In this document: piece after piece, positions 7,341 through 13,401 of the stretch
How the letters are laid out: the number at the start of each line of letters is the position of its first letter
Numbering within the stretch: position 1 is the stretch's first letter
Assembly: GCA_002482965.1 (NCBI GenBank)
Contig: DLGZ01000010.1
Location: 1 to 13,401 of the forward strand
DNA length: 13,401 nucleotides
Direction of reading: 5' to 3'
Source of the DNA: Verrucomicrobiaceae bacterium UBA7681
Lineage (GTDB): Bacteria > Verrucomicrobiota > Verrucomicrobiia > Verrucomicrobiales > Verrucomicrobiaceae
The notes under the pieces: generated by a model
The model's database searches: none
Told to the model about the DNA's origin: nothing
The model's input: the letters and a program-made list of their open reading frames with translations, nothing else
Program-made: the position numbers and the translations under genes

Positions 7341-7364
7341 ACTCAGGAGCTTTAGCTCCTTCCG
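7339..7364 (+). repeat. TTTA-loop hairpin related to the one at 30-50
   Basis: AGGAGC (7345-7350) pairs with GCTCCT (7355-7360) around TTTA. Upstream is GTAC (7339-7342) and downstream TCCGG. The minus-strand hairpin at 50-30 has GTAG, the same TTTA loop, the same outer A-T and inner G-C and C-G pairs, and CCGG downstream. Three of its six stem pairs are swapped while pairing is kept. No function is assigned. Confidence 0.5.
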
Positions 7365-7694
7365 GGCACACAGCGCGGCGCGAGTCCAAAAACTGCCCAA
7401 AAACGACCATCCGGTAGCGATCGTCAGTTTCCTGCCGTTTCAGACAGGGCTCGAAATCCCCTTCGGTTTTGATCCTGTCTCGCAGTATAGTCATGTCACG
7501 ATCTGCTAAAAACAGGTATGTCTCTGAGTCGTTGAAGCTTCTGCAATCGACACTGCTCAGGGCTCCTTTTTAGATCCAGATGGCAGGTGACAGAAGGCAC
7601 GTGCAAGGCAACGATTTGTGCGCTCGGGGAGGGGGGCTTTTGAAAAGGGGGAATGCAATGAGGCAGCAGCCCACGTTGGGACGAAGAACTCCAG

Positions 7695-7769
7695 GGACGC
7701 GCACAGCGCATCCCTACCATCCAGCGTAGCGCGTGCCGTAGGGCTGGTAGGGAACCGCTGTGCGGGTCC
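7695..7769. repeat. BIME-like pair of inverted GTAG hairpins
   Basis: The 25-base arms 7695-7719 and 7745-7769 are inverted repeats with 22 of 25 positions pairing. Each arm is also a hairpin of its own. On the plus strand GTAG (7747-7750) is followed by GGAACCGC, loop TGT, GCGGGTCC. On the minus strand GTAG (7717-7714) is followed by GGATGCGC, loop TGT, GCGCGTCC. Stem position five is C-G in one and G-C in the other, so the pairing is conserved while the bases changed. Two REP units in opposite orientation with the GTAG tetranucleotide match the known layout of bacterial interspersed mosaic elements moved by RAYT proteins. A RAYT-like gene lies at 2971-4107. Genome copy number is unknown. 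Confidence 0.7.
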
Positions 7770-7918
7770 GAAGTTTCGGGTCTGTGCTGCCCGCAGGCGA
7801 TGAAAAAGGTGCGCCGTCCTTGGAACGTGGAACGGCAGGTGATGCGGGCCGAGCCGTTGCTGCGATGGTTTCCAGGTGGAGTGAAATGCCACAACCAATG
7901 GAAAACAGCACTGCATCC

Positions 7919-7939
7919 CAGCCTCTCCGCGAGAGGCTG
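7919..7939. repeat. Perfect 9-bp hairpin with CGC loop
   Basis: CAGCCTCTC (7919-7927) pairs with GAGAGGCTG (7931-7939) around CGC. No T-run follows on either strand, so it is not a typical intrinsic terminator. It adds to the dense structure in this gap. Confidence 0.55.
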
Positions 7940-7974
7940 CATCAAGACTCCTTTTCAACGGCTGATGGTATCAC

Positions 7975-8003
7975 TGCCGAATACCGAATTGGGGTGTTCG
8001 GCA
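7975..8003 (-). terminator. Candidate terminator of the ceramidase-like gene
   Basis: An 11-bp stem with one G-T wobble, TGCCGAATACC (7975-7985) with GGTGTTCGGCA (7993-8003), encloses a 7-base loop. It begins 16 bases after the stop codon of the minus-strand gene at 8020. No T-run follows, so it could instead protect the 3' end or belong to the repeat set. Confidence 0.45.
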
Positions 8004-8019
8004 CTTCGTCATTGATGAA

Positions 8020-10116
8020 TCACCGCACTTCAAGCTTCGCGATCTCTTCCTTCTTCAGTGCACGATCAAAAACCGCGATCTCATCCAGCCGGCCTTCCCA
8101 GCTTGAGTCGCCGTCACTCCGCCCGCCGAAGAAACACTCACCGATTGGCAGGAAGGGATCGATCACGTTCTCCGCTTCGAGTTCAAGCCCGCCATTGAGG
8201 TAGGCGCTCACCTTGCTCTTGTCGCGGACCAGCACCAGATGCTGCCACTGCCAGCGCGGGATTTCCGTCTTGCCTGCGACGAGGCTTTTTTCGTCCTTCC
8301 CGCTGAAAAAGATCAGTTTGCCCGTGTTGCCACTCTTGCCACCAATGCCGAGGTGATCGCCAAACACGCTGAGTCCGTGATCCTGCCCACGGGAGAAAAG
8401 CCAGCCGCTGGTGTCGCGCCCGTCATTGGGCATGCCGTTCCAAAACCATAGAGAGATGGAGTAGCGGTTGCCGAGTCCCGGCAGGCGTGACCGGATTCGT
8501 GCACCCACCAGATGCGGAGCGCGATTCACCTCGCTGGCGCAGAAACTCGCGGACTTCGGCCCTTCGAGATAGTAGGCCACATCACGCTCATACACGGCGT
8601 CATGGCTGTGCGTGCTCGCATCCGCCGCCACGGGTCCGGTGAACTCGTTCAGGCGCCAGTAAGCCGCCGGTTTCATCGCCAGCACGGCTTTGGCTGCCAT
8701 GCCATCGCTGAGTTTCCATTCATGACGCGGCACATTCGCCACCTTTTCCAGCGCAGCGATGGCCGCCCCCGTGATCTTCGGCTCCGCATTGATCTCCAGC
8801 CCGGCGGACCGCGCCGCCCAGGTGTTGTAGCCGCCCCATGCATGCATCTCCGGCGGCGGGATGTAGCCATCGCCCCCGTTCGCCAGCTCGATCACCATGT
8901 TGTGGGGCAGGGGACTCGCCGCTTTGATCTTCAATCCGGTGATCGCATACGTTTCATTCGGCGTCGTGGCGATGCCAATATCGCCAAGCCGCACTCCCTG
9001 CACCACGATCTCCGTCTGCTGCCGCTCATTCAGGAGGATCTGCTCCCGCGCATACACCTCCGTCGGCGTTTTCGCCAGCCGGTCGCCCACCTCCGCCATC
9101 ACCCGCTGCGCCCACTCGAGCCGCTGCTTGTCCGGCGTGCGATACTTCAAAGTCATGCGCGTCTCCGTCATCTTCACCACCGGCTCCTCTCCATATTTGA
9201 TGTCCGCATACGCCTTCATCGCGATGTCCAGCAGCCCGTTCGCATACTCATCCATCGTCGGCTTCGGCCGCTCCTTCTCCGGCACCTTGTAATCCACACG
9301 ATAGATGTCCCCGCTGCAGCCATGCGACATCATCCCCTCCATCTTCCCCTGCGGGTCGATGCGCTGCTTCAGTCCATCGGAAAACAGGCCGAAGTAGTCC
9401 GCGCCGATGTCCTTGTCGCCAAAGTAGTGCATCGAAAAATTCGCCAGCACCGCCAGCGGTTTGCCGTCCTTCGTTTGAATCGAGATCAGCGAAAGCTCAG
9501 GATCTTCCGGCCCGGACTCACCCGTCACATTATCCCAGTTGCTTCCCGCATGCATGTTTGCCCGCACCGACTTGTTGCCAAACGGGTCTTCCGCGAGGCG
9601 ATCCGGCCGGCGAATCCACTGCCGCAGCGCCGTGAACTCCGCCGCATCCGCCTTCGCAAACCCAATGCGCGCAGGCACCATCGCGCTCTGCGCTGCTGCG
9701 ATAGCCTCCACCAGCTTCTCCTTCAAAAACGGCACATAGCTCGGATCAGGGTCCGTGCCCAGGCAACCCATAGACGCTGGCGCCGAATGCGCATGCGTCG
9801 CGGAAATCAGCATGCGATCTGCCGGAATGCCCGTCTTGGCTGCCGCCATCTTCTTCGCATCATCCAGCACCTCGCGGCTCATCATGCAACTGTCCGCCAC
9901 CACGATGGCGATCTCCGTCTTGCCATCCGTCGCCACGATGGCCCGTGCATGCACCCGCGTATTGATCTTCTCCACGTAGCGGCTCAGCATCCCGCCATTC
10001 ACCAGCACCGGCAGTTTCGGCGGCGTGATGTCGATCACCGACGCCCCCGCTTTAAATTCAGCATGCAGTGAAGTCGTGAGCAGCAGGGCAGAGAGCGGAA
10101 AAATAAAACGCATCAT
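8020..10116 (-). CDS. Secreted neutral/alkaline ceramidase-like protein with LamG domain
   Basis: A 698-residue exported protein. The N terminus has a signal peptide (MMRFIFPL..., cleavage after LHA near residue 19). Residues 20 to about 450 resemble the neutral/alkaline non-lysosomal ceramidase N-terminal domain: GASVIDITPP near the mature N terminus, ISATHAHSAP (His106-Ser111 region, probable zinc ligands), NFSMHYFG (about 226-233, second histidine site) and MMSHGCSGD (262-270, equivalent to the active-site loop). Residues about 480-698 form a concanavalin A-like LamG domain (AYWRLNE, ISLWFW, WQHLVLVRD, DEIAVFDRAL), usual for sugar or surface binding. Known ceramidases of this fold are zinc amidases that release fatty acid from ceramide. 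Many planctomycetal and verrucomicrobial members have no proven substrate, so the activity here is inferred only. Two tandem ATGs (10116, 10113) fit the signal peptide; an upstream in-frame ATG at 10155 would bury it. Its LamG tail has a relic copy at 7290-7340. Confidence 0.82.
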   Translation of the reverse strand: MMRFIFPLSALLLTTSLHAEFKAGASVIDITPPKLPVLVNGGMLSRYVEKINTRVHARAIVATDGKTEIAIVVADSCMMSREVLDDAKKMAAAKTGIPADRMLISATHAHSAPASMGCLGTDPDPSYVPFLKEKLVEAIAAAQSAMVPARIGFAKADAAEFTALRQWIRRPDRLAEDPFGNKSVRANMHAGSNWDNVTGESGPEDPELSLISIQTKDGKPLAVLANFSMHYFGDKDIGADYFGLFSDGLKQRIDPQGKMEGMMSHGCSGDIYRVDYKVPEKERPKPTMDEYANGLLDIAMKAYADIKYGEEPVVKMTETRMTLKYRTPDKQRLEWAQRVMAEVGDRLAKTPTEVYAREQILLNERQQTEIVVQGVRLGDIGIATTPNETYAITGLKIKAASPLPHNMVIELANGGDGYIPPPEMHAWGGYNTWAARSAGLEINAEPKITGAAIAALEKVANVPRHEWKLSDGMAAKAVLAMKPAAYWRLNEFTGPVAADASTHSHDAVYERDVAYYLEGPKSASFCASEVNRAPHLVGARIRSRLPGLGNRYSISLWFWNGMPNDGRDTSGWLFSRGQDHGLSVFGDHLGIGGKSGNTGKLIFFSGKDEKSLVAGKTEIPRWQWQHLVLVRDKSKVSAYLNGGLELEAENVIDPFLPIGECFFGGRSDGDSSWEGRLDEIAVFDRALKKEEIAKLEVR

Positions 10117-10187
10117 GGTGCGCAGAATACGGTCCCCAGCCGAAGCCTTTTCCACCGAGTTGCCAGTGGGTCACATGAGTACCAAAG

Positions 10188-10300
10188 GCCAGTCGTTCCG
10201 TACTGGCGCTCCCGGTGCTCTCAATAGCGAGGCAGCGCCCGGCATGCCCAGCGCGAAGTGGTCCTAACACTCCGAGTGCGGTCTGGAAATCAGACCACAC
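10188..10300. repeat. Composite hairpin region upstream of the ceramidase-like gene
   Basis: Three stems follow each other. GCCAGT (10188-10193) pairs with ACTGGC (10202-10207). GGCGCT (10205-10210) pairs with AGCGCC (10234-10239) as an alternative. GTGCGGTCTG (10276-10285) pairs with CAGACCACAC (10291-10300) with one C-A mismatch around GAAAT. The last one lies 15 bases downstream of the SASA esterase stop on the minus strand and could end that transcript. The whole stretch looks like interspersed non-coding repeat DNA; homology to other copies is not testable here. Confidence 0.45.
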
Positions 10301-10314
10301 CCTCCCTGCTTCAC

Positions 10315-11100
10315 TCACTTCGTCATCTGCAAAAACGCCGCCGCATAGCGCTTGCCCAGTTCACGATACGCCGCCGAATCGAAATGCACCTTGTCCCCCT
10401 TATGATTCAGTCCTTCCGCCGTCACAAAGGCCGTGTGCGGCACCTGCTTCGGCAGATCACGCTGTGCCTGATCAACCACCTTTTTCTCCGGCGTCCACGG
10501 CACGCCCTCAAACACACCCATCTGTCCCGCGATGAACGGCACCTCCGGCGCTTTCACCAGTTCACGCAGACGCTTCACCAGATCGCTCTGCTTCGCCGCA
10601 TAGCTCGGAGCCAGCTCTGCCTTCGAATCACTCTCGCCTTGATGCCAAAGAATGCCTTTCAGCGTGCCCGCAGGCAGTGCCAGTTCCACCCGCTTCACCA
10701 TGTCATCCCACGGATGGCTTTTCGTTGGCGGATAAAACACCCCCGGCATCCAGGCATCGATGGGCGATCCACCCACCGCGCACGGAATCAAACCAATCGT
10801 CACTCCCGGAGTCGCCTTCGCGATGATCTGCCCAAACGTCTTGCCCAAGCCCACACCCGCCGCCGCCTTGTCAAAATGCATCGGGTCCATCGCCGGTACC
10901 CACTTGCCCTCTTTGCTCAGCATCAGCACCCGCGGATTCACCACCTTGTCCTGCTCCTCCACCACCCCACGCCCCGCCATGTTCGACTGCCCCACCAGCA
11001 GAAAAAGGTGAAACTTGTCCTTGGAGGGCAGGGGACTGTCTTCAGCAACAGCAAAGACAGAGACAAAGAAAGCCAGCAGGCAGATAAGTGGGCGGATCAT
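10315..11100 (-). CDS. Secreted SASA-domain carbohydrate acetylesterase (CE6/sialate O-acetylesterase type)
   Basis: A 261-residue exported SGNH-type hydrolase. A signal peptide spans residues 1 to about 19 (hydrophobic LICLLAFFVSVFA, cleavage near AVA). Seen: LVGQSNMAGRG with nucleophile Ser39 (block I), a Gly-Gly pair near 110-111, HQGESD at 153-158 (the block typical of the SASA family), and DKVHFD with the catalytic His239. This is the SASA (DUF303) fold used by CE6 acetylxylan esterases and sialate O-acetylesterases, which remove O-acetyl groups from polysaccharide. Which sugar is not shown. The start at 11100 is chosen because it opens directly into the signal peptide; the frame continues to 11265 through hairpin DNA with no credible protein. 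There is no Shine-Dalgarno. Together with the two alpha/beta hydrolases it suggests extracellular deacylation. Confidence 0.9.
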   Translation of the reverse strand: MIRPLICLLAFFVSVFAVAEDSPLPSKDKFHLFLLVGQSNMAGRGVVEEQDKVVNPRVLMLSKEGKWVPAMDPMHFDKAAAGVGLGKTFGQIIAKATPGVTIGLIPCAVGGSPIDAWMPGVFYPPTKSHPWDDMVKRVELALPAGTLKGILWHQGESDSKAELAPSYAAKQSDLVKRLRELVKAPEVPFIAGQMGVFEGVPWTPEKKVVDQAQRDLPKQVPHTAFVTAEGLNHKGDKVHFDSAAYRELGKRYAAAFLQMTK

Positions 11101-11201
11101 GGTTGGAAATGAGAATGGGTGAAACGCTCGCATGCATCTCTTTTTGCAGTGATTCTTGTTTGGAAAAAAAGGGCCGTTAAAAGCCATCCCATGGCCAAAT
11201 A

Positions 11202-11249
11202 GAGCACAGCTCGCTACAGCGCCCTTGGAGCGCGGGCCTCCGAGCCCGC
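11202..11249. repeat. Two neighbouring short hairpins, one preceded by GTAG
   Basis: GCGGGC (11232-11237) pairs with GCCCGC (11244-11249) around a 6-base loop. Next to it, on the minus strand, GTAG (11217-11214) precedes a 4-bp stem GAGC/GCTC with loop TGT (11212-11202). The second stem is short and could be chance; the first is stronger. Both lie in non-coding DNA. Confidence 0.4.
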
Positions 11250-11341
11250 AGCACGCCGCCTGCACCCAGCGGATGGTGCTTCATCCCAAACACCGCCTAC
11301 ACAAAGATCATCTGTGGAGAGAACGACCATGCTTCATGGGA

Positions 11342-11387
11342 CGCTGCAGCGCTACGCATGTCAGCTGGGTGATATCGCGTCAGCGCT
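11342..11387. repeat. GTAG-flanked palindrome with a diverged inverted partner
   Basis: CGCTGCAGCG (11342-11351) is a perfect 10-base palindrome with GTAG immediately 5' on the minus strand (11355-11352). AGCGCTACGC (11348-11357) pairs with GCGT-C-AGCGCT (11377-11387) with a single bulged C, so the element also has a weaker inverted partner 20 bases away. This resembles, in miniature, the two-unit layout at 7695-7769. Confidence 0.45.
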
Positions 11388-11436
11388 CCGACCATTTTCC
11401 ATTCTGAGTTCCACCCCTTGCCATTCCACCATGCCT

Positions 11437-11466
11437 TGGGCACAGCGTTAATGGGTCTGTGCCTAC
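11437..11466 (-). repeat. GTAG hairpin directly after the second hydrolase gene
   Basis: GGCACAG (11439-11445) pairs perfectly with CTGTGCC (11457-11463) around an 11-base loop; one wobble and one A-T pair extend it outward. On the minus strand GTAG (11466-11463) runs straight into the stem. It begins 3 bases after the stop codon of the hydrolase gene, so it may act as a terminator or 3'-end stabiliser, as REP elements can. There is no T-run. Confidence 0.5.
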
Positions 11467-11469
11467 CCC

Positions 11470-12303
11470 TCACTTCAGCGTCTTCCTCAGCCACGCAATC
11501 ATCTGCGCCTGATAGTCCGACCCCAGCTTCTCCCACCCGCCCATCCCATGAATCCCGCCGGGCACCGTGATCGTCTCACAGCTATTTCCCGCCGCCTTCA
11601 TCTTCGCTTCAAAATTCACACTCTGTGAAAGCGGCACCGTCTCATCCTTGTCCCCATGGATCTGCAAAAACGGCGGCAGCCCGCTCCGGATATGATTGAT
11701 CGGCGAAATCTCCGCCAGCCGCTTCAAAGCTGCCTCATTCAGATCCTCCATGCCGATCAGCCCACCGAGCCCGCCCAGCGCCTTACGCCGTTCCACCTGC
11801 ACCACCAGATCCTGCGGCGGATACAGCGGCACCACCGCCGCCACACGAGTGTCGCCTTGGCCCGTGACCCCCGCCCACGAAACCAGATGCCCGCCCGCCG
11901 ACTCACCAATCAGCGCGATGCGGTTCACATCCACCTTGTACTCCGCTGCGTGCGCCTTCACCCACTTGATCGCACTCGCCACATCAGCCGCACACGCCGG
12001 CCACGCATGCTCCGGCGCCAGTCGGTAGTTGATCGTGAACCACGTGAAGCCCGCCTTCGACAGCGGCTCAAACAACGGCTTGATGAACGAATGCTTGTCC
12101 CCCTTGGTAAAACCCCCGCCATGCACCAGAATGCACGTGATAAACGGCCCCTCTCCCTCCGGCACAAACGCATCCAACGTCAGCGACACCTCCCCCGCCT
12201 TCGCAAATTCAATGTCCTGCTTCAATCCCGGCATTGTGAAAGGCTTGTCTGCGGCACAGACAGCGGCATTCAAAATCAAGGCAAACAGCAACGCGAATTT
12301 CAT
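11470..12303 (-). CDS. Secreted alpha/beta hydrolase (BD-FAE/lipase-like esterase)
   Basis: A 277-residue predicted exported esterase. Residues 1 to about 18 form a signal peptide (MKFALLFALILNAAVCA). Seen: HGGGF oxyanion motif (61-65), NYRLAPEHAWPA (92-103, typical of the hormone-sensitive-lipase/BD-FAE group), nucleophile elbow GESAGG with Ser135, acid Asp220 in HGDKDETVP, and His252 in GGIHGMGGW. The full catalytic triad is present. Relatives deacylate hemicellulose side chains or small esters; the substrate is unknown. ATG 12303 is preferred over the ATG four codons upstream (12315) because it starts the signal peptide directly; the choice is not certain. It differs from the 4187-5083 hydrolase throughout and is not a recent duplicate. 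It is divergent from the NDH-2 gene, with 112 bases between the two starts. Confidence 0.9.
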   Translation of the reverse strand: MKFALLFALILNAAVCAADKPFTMPGLKQDIEFAKAGEVSLTLDAFVPEGEGPFITCILVHGGGFTKGDKHSFIKPLFEPLSKAGFTWFTINYRLAPEHAWPACAADVASAIKWVKAHAAEYKVDVNRIALIGESAGGHLVSWAGVTGQGDTRVAAVVPLYPPQDLVVQVERRKALGGLGGLIGMEDLNEAALKRLAEISPINHIRSGLPPFLQIHGDKDETVPLSQSVNFEAKMKAAGNSCETITVPGGIHGMGGWEKLGSDYQAQMIAWLRKTLK

Positions 12304-12373
12304 AGTCCGTAACAAACGGCTCTTTCCGCAGCGATTATCGTCAAATCATCCCCCATCCCGATGAATGCTCCAC

Positions 12374-12400
12374 CCGCAGCGTTTGCGGTCTCGCTGCTAC
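12374..12400. repeat. GTAG hairpin in the divergent promoter region
   Basis: On the minus strand GTAG (12400-12397) runs into CAGCG (12396-12392), which pairs with CGCTG (12381-12377) around a 10-base loop; including the overlapping base the stem is 6 bp. An alternative 5-bp hairpin, CCGCA/TGCGG (12374-12388), uses part of the same DNA, so the two folds compete. It ends 15 bases before the NDH-2 start and overlaps its likely promoter. Confidence 0.4.
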
Positions 12401-12410
12401 GTGCTCTAAT
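12383..12410 (+). promoter_or_regulatory. Possible promoter of the NDH-2 gene
   Basis: TTGCGG (12383-12388) and TCTAAT (12405-12410) are 16 bases apart. The -10 matches five of six consensus bases, the -35 only three. If used, transcription would begin at about the ATG (12416), giving a leaderless mRNA. Weak evidence; recorded because no Shine-Dalgarno is present. Confidence 0.25.
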
Positions 12411-12415
12411 GAAGC

Positions 12416-13401
12416 ATGAAGCAGCAACGTGTCGTGATTCTCGGTGGTGGGTTTGCAGGTCTGGCTTGTGCCAAAGGTTTTCCCGAAGAACGCTTCGCCG
12501 TCACCCTGGTGGACCGCTGGAATCATCATCTCTTCCAGCCACTCCTTTATCAGGTCGCCACCGGCGGCCTCGCCATGACAGACATCGCCCAGCCCCTGCG
12601 CGCGATCCTCTCCGACTACAAAAATGTGACGACGCTGATGGATGAAGTGCGCCGCATTGATCTCGATGCCAAGCAGGTACACCTCAAGGCCCACGTGCTC
12701 GACTACGACTACCTCGTCATCGCCCTCGGTGCCAAGACCGGCTACTTCGGCCACGACGAATGGGCCGCGCACACCCTCGGCCTCAAGAGCCTGGATGATG
12801 CCATGAAAATCCGCAAACAGGTGCTGCTCGCCTTTGAGCAGGCCGAGTGCTCGAATGATCCTCAGGCAACCGCTCGTCTTCTGACGATGGTCATCGTCGG
12901 CGGTGGTCCCACCGGCGTCGAAATGGCCGGTTCACTTGCCGAACTCGCGCAGCAGGTGCTCAAAGAAGACTTCCGCCGCATCGATCCCAGCCTGGCCAAA
13001 GTCCACCTCATCGAGGCCGGCCCCAAGCTGCTCGCCACTTTCCCCGGCGGACTCCCCGACTACGCCTGCAAGCATCTTGAGCACCTCGGTGTCACGGTGC
13101 ATCTGAATTCACCCGTCAAAGAAGTCGGCGCAGGTTATGTCATCACCGGCGATCAGCGCATCGAAACAGACACCGTCATCTGGGCTGCAGGCGTCGAGGC
13201 CAGCGGACTCACCCGCACTCTCACAGGCGTGCCCTTGGATCGCGCAGGTCGCATCCAGGTCCAGCCAGACCTCAGCCTCCCCGGTCATCCCGAAGTCTTC
13301 GCAGCAGGCGATCTCGTGGCACTCACAGACACCAAAGGCGTCCGCGTCCCCGGCGTCAGCCCCGCAGCCATTCAGATGGGCCACTTCATCTCCAAGACCA
13401 T
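12416..13401 (+). CDS. ndh: Type II NADH:quinone oxidoreductase (NDH-2), 3' end missing
   Basis: A membrane-associated flavoprotein that passes electrons from NADH to quinone without pumping protons. The frame is open from ATG 12416 to the window end (328 full codons of a family about 400-450 long). Seen: FAD-binding VVILGGGFAGLACA (6-19), HHLFQPLLYQVATGGL (about 41-56, typical of NDH-2), second Rossmann motif VIVGGGPTGVEMAG (159-172) followed by an acidic residue in HLIEAGP, which favours NADH over NADPH, TVIWAAGVEAS, and the FAD-contacting AAGDL (296-300) with VPGVSPAAIQMG shortly after. The C-terminal membrane-anchoring helices would lie outside. The ATG places the first Gly motif at residue 10, as usual. 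It is divergent from the esterase at 11470-12303. Confidence 0.95.
   Translation, partial: MKQQRVVILGGGFAGLACAKGFPEERFAVTLVDRWNHHLFQPLLYQVATGGLAMTDIAQPLRAILSDYKNVTTLMDEVRRIDLDAKQVHLKAHVLDYDYLVIALGAKTGYFGHDEWAAHTLGLKSLDDAMKIRKQVLLAFEQAECSNDPQATARLLTMVIVGGGPTGVEMAGSLAELAQQVLKEDFRRIDPSLAKVHLIEAGPKLLATFPGGLPDYACKHLEHLGVTVHLNSPVKEVGAGYVITGDQRIETDTVIWAAGVEASGLTRTLTGVPLDRAGRIQVQPDLSLPGHPEVFAAGDLVALTDTKGVRVPGVSPAAIQMGHFISKT

Larger units (their letters stand above)
7164..8019. other. Long gap with relics and REP-like hairpins, no credible gene
   Basis: These 856 bases separate kup from the ceramidase-like gene. They contain a relic of a LamG C terminus (7290-7340), a TTTA-loop hairpin (7339-7364), a 75-bp inverted pair of GTAG hairpins (7695-7769), a 9-bp hairpin (7919-7939) and a hairpin just after the ceramidase-like stop (7975-8003). 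Open frames of up to 149 codons occur on the minus strand (7496-7945, 7557-7958). They overlap each other, run through the hairpins and resemble no protein I recognise, so I treat the stretch as non-coding. Confidence 0.6.
11101..11469. other. Gap of 369 bases with several small hairpins, no gene
   Basis: The gap between the SASA esterase and the second alpha/beta hydrolase contains no credible coding frame. It holds hairpins at 11202-11249, 11342-11387 and 11437-11466. On the minus strand two GGCC blocks near 11172-11195 followed by a run of seven T could be a weak terminator, but the pairing is only 4 bp. No clear promoter for the SASA gene was recognised. Confidence 0.5.

Noticed and set aside
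7496..7945. 149-codon minus-strand frame in the long gap, with an overlapping 133-codon frame
   Set aside because: Both pass through the inverted repeat and hairpins, overlap each other, have unusual composition and match no family I know.
8512..10071. 519-codon plus-strand frame opposite the ceramidase-like gene
   Set aside because: Arg/His-rich shadow of the real minus-strand gene, which has a signal peptide and family motifs.
10058..10318. 86-codon minus-strand frame upstream of the ceramidase-like gene
   Set aside because: It runs through the composite hairpin region and overlaps the signal peptide of the real gene in another frame.
11172..11195. GGCC...GGCC followed by T7 on the minus strand as an intrinsic terminator
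   Set aside because: Only 4 bp of pairing across a 16-base loop, and it lies about 300 bases after the nearest upstream gene end; kept only as a note.
11101..11265. N-terminal extension of the SASA esterase to 11265
   Set aside because: The extension would bury the signal peptide and is encoded by hairpin-rich DNA; ATG 11100 starts the signal peptide directly.

Overview
The window looks like a piece of a GC-rich bacterial chromosome, most likely from the Verrucomicrobia (Verrucomicrobiaceae type) or a close Planctomycetes-Verrucomicrobia relative. This placement is an inference. It rests on the gene mix (exported BD-FAE-like and SASA esterases, an exported ceramidase-like protein with a LamG tail, a long-form REP-associated transposase) and on wide intergenic gaps full of small hairpins. 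No rRNA, tRNA or CRISPR is visible.

Layout: positions 1-2796 (+) hold the 3' part of a SNF2-family helicase gene that is already open at base 1. A folded spacer follows, then a RAYT/Y1 transposase-like gene (2971-4107, +). The next five genes all run on the minus strand: a secreted alpha/beta hydrolase (4187-5083), the potassium transporter Kup (5277-7163), a secreted neutral-ceramidase-like protein with a LamG domain (8020-10116), a secreted SASA/CE6-type acetylesterase (10315-11100) and a second secreted alpha/beta hydrolase (11470-12303). A type II NADH dehydrogenase gene starts divergently at 12416 (+) and runs off the window end.

The gaps between the minus-strand genes are 193 to 903 bases, so they are probably separate transcripts, not an operon. 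Four of the five encode predicted exported hydrolases, which suggests scavenging of acylated polysaccharide or lipid outside the cytoplasm. Kup and NDH-2 are housekeeping membrane functions. No gene has a convincing Shine-Dalgarno sequence, and in two cases the best promoter match would give an almost leaderless mRNA.

The most interesting layer is non-coding. Nearly every gap holds a hairpin, and several have the tetranucleotide GTAG directly 5' of the stem, the signature of REP elements handled by RAYT transposases. The best is a 75-bp element at 7695-7769 made of two inverted GTAG-hairpins whose stems differ by a compensatory base pair. Another hairpin type occurs once inside the helicase reading frame (30-50) and once in a gap (7339-7360), with the same TTTA loop and three compensated stem pairs. 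A separate four-copy, two-plus-two inverted repeat lies at 5155-5259. The RAYT-like protein keeps its HUH motif but has F/W/F where the catalytic tyrosine is expected. This may be a RAYT-REP system in which the enzyme is diverged or domesticated, and it is the main thing to follow up.
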